From an uncultured Clostridia bacterium (GTDB lineage Bacteria > Bacillota > Clostridia > UBA1381), in assembly GCA_910578235.1 (NCBI GenBank), contig CAJTPP010000037.1, positions 3,427-20,415 of the forward strand: a stretch of DNA of 16,989 bases, given 5' to 3'. The notes under the pieces are model-generated. The model was not told the DNA's origin. It ran no database searches and saw only the letters and a list, made by a program, of their open reading frames with translations. The position numbers were made by a program, and so were the translations under genes. Shown one piece after another: positions 13,787-16,989 of the stretch (position 1 is the first letter of the stretch; the number at the start of each line of letters is the position of its first letter).

Positions 13787-15445
13787 ATGATTACTGTCTC
13801 CGGAAAGGCTGTATGCGCGGGTGTGGCCTTTGGCCCTGTTTTTGTATTCAGCCGCGAGGAAAGTACCATAAAACGCTACCATGTCGAAAATAGCGAAGAT
13901 GAAATAGAGCGCTTTGAACAGGCGCGCACTCAGGCGATTTCAGAGCTTGATATGCTGTATAACAAAGCTATCGGAGAAGTCGGCGAAGCTAACGCCATGA
14001 TTTTTCAGATACACCAGATGATGCTTGAGGATCTTGATTATATAGAATCTATTAAAAATATTATTACTGATCAGCTTATAAATGCCGAAACGGCCGTAGG
14101 TCAGACCTGCGATAATTTTGTTCAGATGTTCCGCGCCATGGATGATGCGTACATGCGCGAGAGAAGCGCCGATGTAAAGGATGTTTCAGAGCGTCTTATA
14201 AAAATACTGTCAGGCAGAGACAAAGGGAATATTATTTATGATAACCCTGTTATCATTATTGCAGACGATCTTGCGCCAAGTGAAACAGTGCAGTTTGACA
14301 AGGAAAAAATACTTGCTTTTGTGACAGAAGGCGGTTCAACAAACTCACACACCTCCATTCTTGCAAGAATGATGAATATTCCCGCGGTTATAGGGGCAAA
14401 AGGCGCTCTTGATCCTTCTTTTAACGGCAAAACAGCTATTGCCGACGGTTTCACAGGTACATTGTATATCGATCCGGATGAAGACACCATATCAAAAATG
14501 ACTGAAAAGAAACGGGAAATAGAGGAACAGACAAAACTGCTTCAACAGCTCAAAGGACAAAAAAGCATAACAAAAGACGGTCAGAAAATTGAGCTTTGCG
14601 CAAACATAGGCAATGTTCATGATGTCGGAGCCGTTCTGAATAACGACGCTGAAGGTATAGGTCTTTTCAGAAGTGAATTCTTATATCTTGAAAGCAATGA
14701 TTATCCCTCTGAGGACATACAATTCGCCGCATATAAATCAGTACTGTCACAAATGGTAAATAAACGCGTGATTATACGCACATTGGATATAGGAGCTGAC
14801 AAACAGGTCGACTACTTTAATATGCCCAAAGAAGAAAATCCCGCTATGGGCATACGCGCTATCAGAATATGCCTGACTCGTCCGGATATATTCAAAACAC
14901 AGCTTCGCGCGCTTTACCGCGCTTCGGTATTCGGACGTCTCGCAATCATGTTTCCAATGATCGCCTCCGAATGGGAAATATTAAAGGTTCTTGAAATTAT
15001 TGAAAATGTTAAAAATGAGCTTGACAGCGAAGGACTGGCGTATTCAAAAAATATTGAGTTGGGCTGTATGATCGAAACACCCGCTGCCGCAGTAACAAGT
15101 GACATACTCGCAAAACACCTTGATTTCTTCTCTATAGGAACAAATGATCTGACGCAATATACGCTCGCGGCAGACAGACAAAATCCTGATATAGGCGAAT
15201 TCTGCGACTCACATCATGTTGCCGTTTTAAGGTTTATTAATATGGTAATTCAAAACGCTCATGCAAACGGAACGTGGGTGGGAATATGCGGCGAGCTTGG
15301 ATCTGATATTACGCTTACTGAGACATTCCTTGCAATGGGTATTGACGAGCTTTCTGTAACTCCGAGCGCTATATTGCCTATACGCAAAAAAGTGACTGAA
15401 ACAGATGTTTCCGCCATTAAAGATATTGTTTTGAAAAATATTTAA
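13787..15445 (+). CDS. ptsI: Phosphoenolpyruvate-protein phosphotransferase (PTS enzyme I)
   Basis: Enzyme I takes phosphate from PEP and passes it to HPr, the first step of PTS sugar uptake in the cytoplasm. At 552 residues it has a length slightly below the usual about 570. Seen in order: N-terminal HPr-binding helices (about 1-145); the phospho-histidine loop GGSTNSHTSILARMMNIPAV with His188; a helical linker about 232-260; then the PEP-binding barrel with EGIGLFRSEFLY (R295), RTLDIGADK (R331), NPAMGIRAIR, GCMIETPAA (E430), FFSIGTNDLTQYTLAADR (448-464) and GICGELG with catalytic Cys501. All key residues are present. The gene has its own promoter and a strong terminator. No ptsH (HPr) gene is next to it, so HPr must be encoded elsewhere. 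The PEP-utilising swivel family also includes PEP synthase, but the N-terminal domain and length fit enzyme I. Confidence 0.95.
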   Translation: MITVSGKAVCAGVAFGPVFVFSREESTIKRYHVENSEDEIERFEQARTQAISELDMLYNKAIGEVGEANAMIFQIHQMMLEDLDYIESIKNIITDQLINAETAVGQTCDNFVQMFRAMDDAYMRERSADVKDVSERLIKILSGRDKGNIIYDNPVIIIADDLAPSETVQFDKEKILAFVTEGGSTNSHTSILARMMNIPAVIGAKGALDPSFNGKTAIADGFTGTLYIDPDEDTISKMTEKKREIEEQTKLLQQLKGQKSITKDGQKIELCANIGNVHDVGAVLNNDAEGIGLFRSEFLYLESNDYPSEDIQFAAYKSVLSQMVNKRVIIRTLDIGADKQVDYFNMPKEENPAMGIRAIRICLTRPDIFKTQLRALYRASVFGRLAIMFPMIASEWEILKVLEIIENVKNELDSEGLAYSKNIELGCMIETPAAAVTSDILAKHLDFFSIGTNDLTQYTLAADRQNPDIGEFCDSHHVAVLRFINMVIQNAHANGTWVGICGELGSDITLTETFLAMGIDELSVTPSAILPIRKKVTETDVSAIKDIVLKNI

Positions 15446-15467
15446 TATAATAAGATCTTAAAATCAC

Positions 15468-15512
15468 ACAAGTAAAAATCCATCCGTATAATTCGGATGG
15501 ATTTTTACTTGT
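15468..15512. terminator. Long bidirectional terminator between ptsI and the SLH gene
   Basis: A perfect 19-bp stem (15468-15486 with 15494-15512) around the loop TATAATT. Its inner half is CATCCG/CGGATG and its outer half includes T and A runs. It lies 22 bases after the ptsI stop and serves the convergent SLH gene too. Confidence 0.85.
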
Positions 15513-15531
15513 TTCTTCTCTCCCTAAAAAT

Positions 15532-15613
15532 TTAACCGTTTAAAATAGCTATACCCATTTCGTCTGTAACCACGGTGTATTTATCTTGGATATTGTATTC
15601 AATATAAAAATCA
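15532..15613 (-). pseudogene. Possible orphan coding tail after the SLH gene
   Basis: Just after the SLH gene's TGA, a different minus-strand frame reads YDFYIEYNIQDKYTVVTDEM and ends at TAA (15534-15532). The sequence looks coding but has no start or ribosome binding site. It could be the original C-terminus lost by a frameshift, or the tail of a replaced gene. Confidence 0.25.
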
Positions 15614-16989
15614 TATCTTGTTATATAATCTATACAAAATTACAGCAGCTTCTCCACGAGTCATATCTTCGTTTAAAGATATCAAGTCTTTTTCAGCAGA
15701 AATCAATCCCTCTTGTTCTGCCAGCGCTATATCTTCTACCGCCCAGTCAGGAATATTAGCATACGCTTTACTATTTACTTCCTCATCAACGAAAACACTT
15801 TCATTTCTCAATACTCTTGACGTCAATGACACCATTTGCAATTTTGATACAGGTTCATCACCACGAAATGTGTTATCTTCAAATCCCAAAACGATACCAT
15901 GCTTTTTGCTTGTTCCCGCCGTGTGATAGTACCATTTATCCTCTGTTACATCCGTAAAGCCTCCATTATCTTCAATATCTGTCTTGGCGCTAATCCACAA
16001 AAGCAATGCTGCAATTTCTGCGCGTGTTATCGGCTTGTCAGGCGAAAACTCTGTTTCTCCAGTCCCTTCTACTATTCCTGCCTTGAATAATGCATTTATA
16101 GCAGTTTGCATTTCCTCTGTCTGATCAGATACATCGCTAAATTTTTTTGGTTTTTTATTATTTTCTATAATTGAAAGTTTTATGTTACTATTAATCTTTT
16201 CTATTTTATATTGAGGAGTGTGCCTCTGTTTTCCCTCAATTAATTCAAACTCAAATAAATCACCATTATTTTTTAATATAAGTGTTTTATGATTTTGATC
16301 TGTATTCCATTCACTAACACAATTCACATCGTCACATATTTTATATGGAAAATTTGTAAAATTTATCCCTGTAGGATAACAAGTGTATCCAAATTTCTCA
16401 AATTCACTATCACCATAAATCCATAATGTATTATCTTGTTTTAATATTAAATTAAACCCCCAATGTGAATTAACACTTTTAGCATCTTTGACATATTTAA
16501 TTGGTATGTCCTGAATTTCTGTTTCTTTAATTCCTACAGCATTTCCATAGTTACTTCCCCAACGATATAATATATCATTTTCATCAATTGCAAAACTTGA
16601 TGTTTCACCTGTAAATATGTCTTGCATATTATCAAGAATCTTAATTGGTTGTTCTTTATAAATAAAATCATTATTAACACCAAGTTGTCCATATGTATTA
16701 CTACCAAATCCCCAGACACTACCATCTGTTTTTAAAATAATACAATGCTCTGATCCTAATTGCGCATCATATACATTATTCATCAGCTTTATAGGAACAT
16801 ATTGAGGTGCATTAACATTCAAATCTATATACCACAGTGTCTTATCATTTTTTATAAAAAGAACATATGATGAATAAGCGGATGCTTTATAAACATCATC
16901 TGACAGCTTTATTGGTATTTCATCATAATACCATAGTGTAGCGTCATCTTTAATTATACAATTCTGATTTATGCCAACAACATTGTCCA
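15611..16989 (-). CDS. RCC1-repeat protein with three C-terminal SLH domains (5' truncated by window)
   Basis: The minus-strand frame is open from the right edge to TGA at 15613-15611, about 458 visible residues; an apparent start at 16822 (TTG) is internal. The upstream part is built of about 45-55-residue repeats of the type ...L.DDV......S.Y.LFIKND.TLW..G.N..GQLG, seen for example at HCIILKTDGSVWGFGSNTYG and LILKQDNTLWIYGDSEF, which are RCC1 (beta-propeller) repeats. From about 16150 down follow three SLH domains: KKFSDVSDQ...ITRAEIAALLLW, GGFTDVTEDKWYY...SKLQMVSLTSRV, and AYANIPDWAVEDI...TRGEAAVILYRL. SLH domains anchor proteins to pyruvylated cell-wall polymers, so the protein is exported and displayed on the surface. 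The signal peptide would be outside the window. Ligand of the propeller is unknown; binding of carbohydrate or host proteins is speculation. Confidence 0.9.
   Translation of the reverse strand, partial: DNVVGINQNCIIKDDATLWYYDEIPIKLSDDVYKASAYSSYVLFIKNDKTLWYIDLNVNAPQYVPIKLMNNVYDAQLGSEHCIILKTDGSVWGFGSNTYGQLGVNNDFIYKEQPIKILDNMQDIFTGETSSFAIDENDILYRWGSNYGNAVGIKETEIQDIPIKYVKDAKSVNSHWGFNLILKQDNTLWIYGDSEFEKFGYTCYPTGINFTNFPYKICDDVNCVSEWNTDQNHKTLILKNNGDLFEFELIEGKQRHTPQYKIEKINSNIKLSIIENNKKPKKFSDVSDQTEEMQTAINALFKAGIVEGTGETEFSPDKPITRAEIAALLLWISAKTDIEDNGGFTDVTEDKWYYHTAGTSKKHGIVLGFEDNTFRGDEPVSKLQMVSLTSRVLRNESVFVDEEVNSKAYANIPDWAVEDIALAEQEGLISAEKDLISLNEDMTRGEAAVILYRLYNKI

Noticed and set aside
15611..16822. 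Treating 16822 as the start of the SLH protein
   Set aside because: It is a TTG inside an open frame that continues with further repeat-like sequence to the window edge.
1..16989. CRISPR array, rRNA, or transposase/integrase gene
   Set aside because: No regularly spaced repeats, no rRNA sequence and no recombinase motifs were seen on either strand.

Overview
The window looks like chromosomal DNA of a Gram-positive, anaerobic Clostridia-type bacterium (Bacillota). The evidence is the AT-rich sequence, the strong AGGAGG-type ribosome binding sites, a PTS enzyme I, a surface protein with S-layer homology (SLH) domains, and zinc-ribbon protein families that I know mainly from Lachnospiraceae/Oscillospiraceae relatives. 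A rhamnogalacturonan-lyase-like enzyme and an SLH surface protein would suit a pectin-using gut organism (Monoglobus-like lifestyles come to mind), but the species is inference only.

Region 1 (1-6275, + strand) is a tight row of six genes with gaps of 13 to 64 bases. They are: the C-terminal end of a probable SPFH-domain protein with three zinc ribbons; a four-helix membrane protein with a cytosolic tail; a zinc-ribbon protein ending in a CFI-box-like domain; a YidD-family protein with an added membrane anchor; and two tandem paralogues that join an N-terminal zinc ribbon to a TIR domain but end in different C-termini (YKD repeats versus a long coiled coil). Four of the six carry CxxC...CxxC zinc ribbons. 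This is the best candidate for an uncharacterised system. A membrane-associated scaffold plus TIR (possible NAD-consuming or signalling) effectors is the working idea.

Region 2 (6276-9360) is a decaying accessory stretch. It has a strong promoter in front of a Fic-family gene broken by a one-base frameshift and also mutated in the Fic motif. Next comes a TIGR02391-type gene with two in-frame stops, then a densely folded noncoding segment that includes a tRNA-3'-end-like stretch. An intact pyridoxamine-phosphate-oxidase-like gene with its own promoter and a strong hairpin terminator end the region.

Region 3 (9361-15512) is visibly less AT-rich and looks like core metabolism. On the minus strand, a malic enzyme gene is followed 18 bases later by an 868-residue YetA/PcRGLX-like (PL26-type) exo-rhamnogalacturonan lyase. 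Divergently on the plus strand lies ptsI, with a cre-like site overlapping its promoter and a long bidirectional terminator. Malic enzyme and enzyme I both feed the PEP/pyruvate node, and the lyase ties this to plant polysaccharide use.

Region 4 (15513-16989, minus strand) holds the C-terminal part of an RCC1-repeat protein with three C-terminal SLH domains. Its start lies beyond the right edge.
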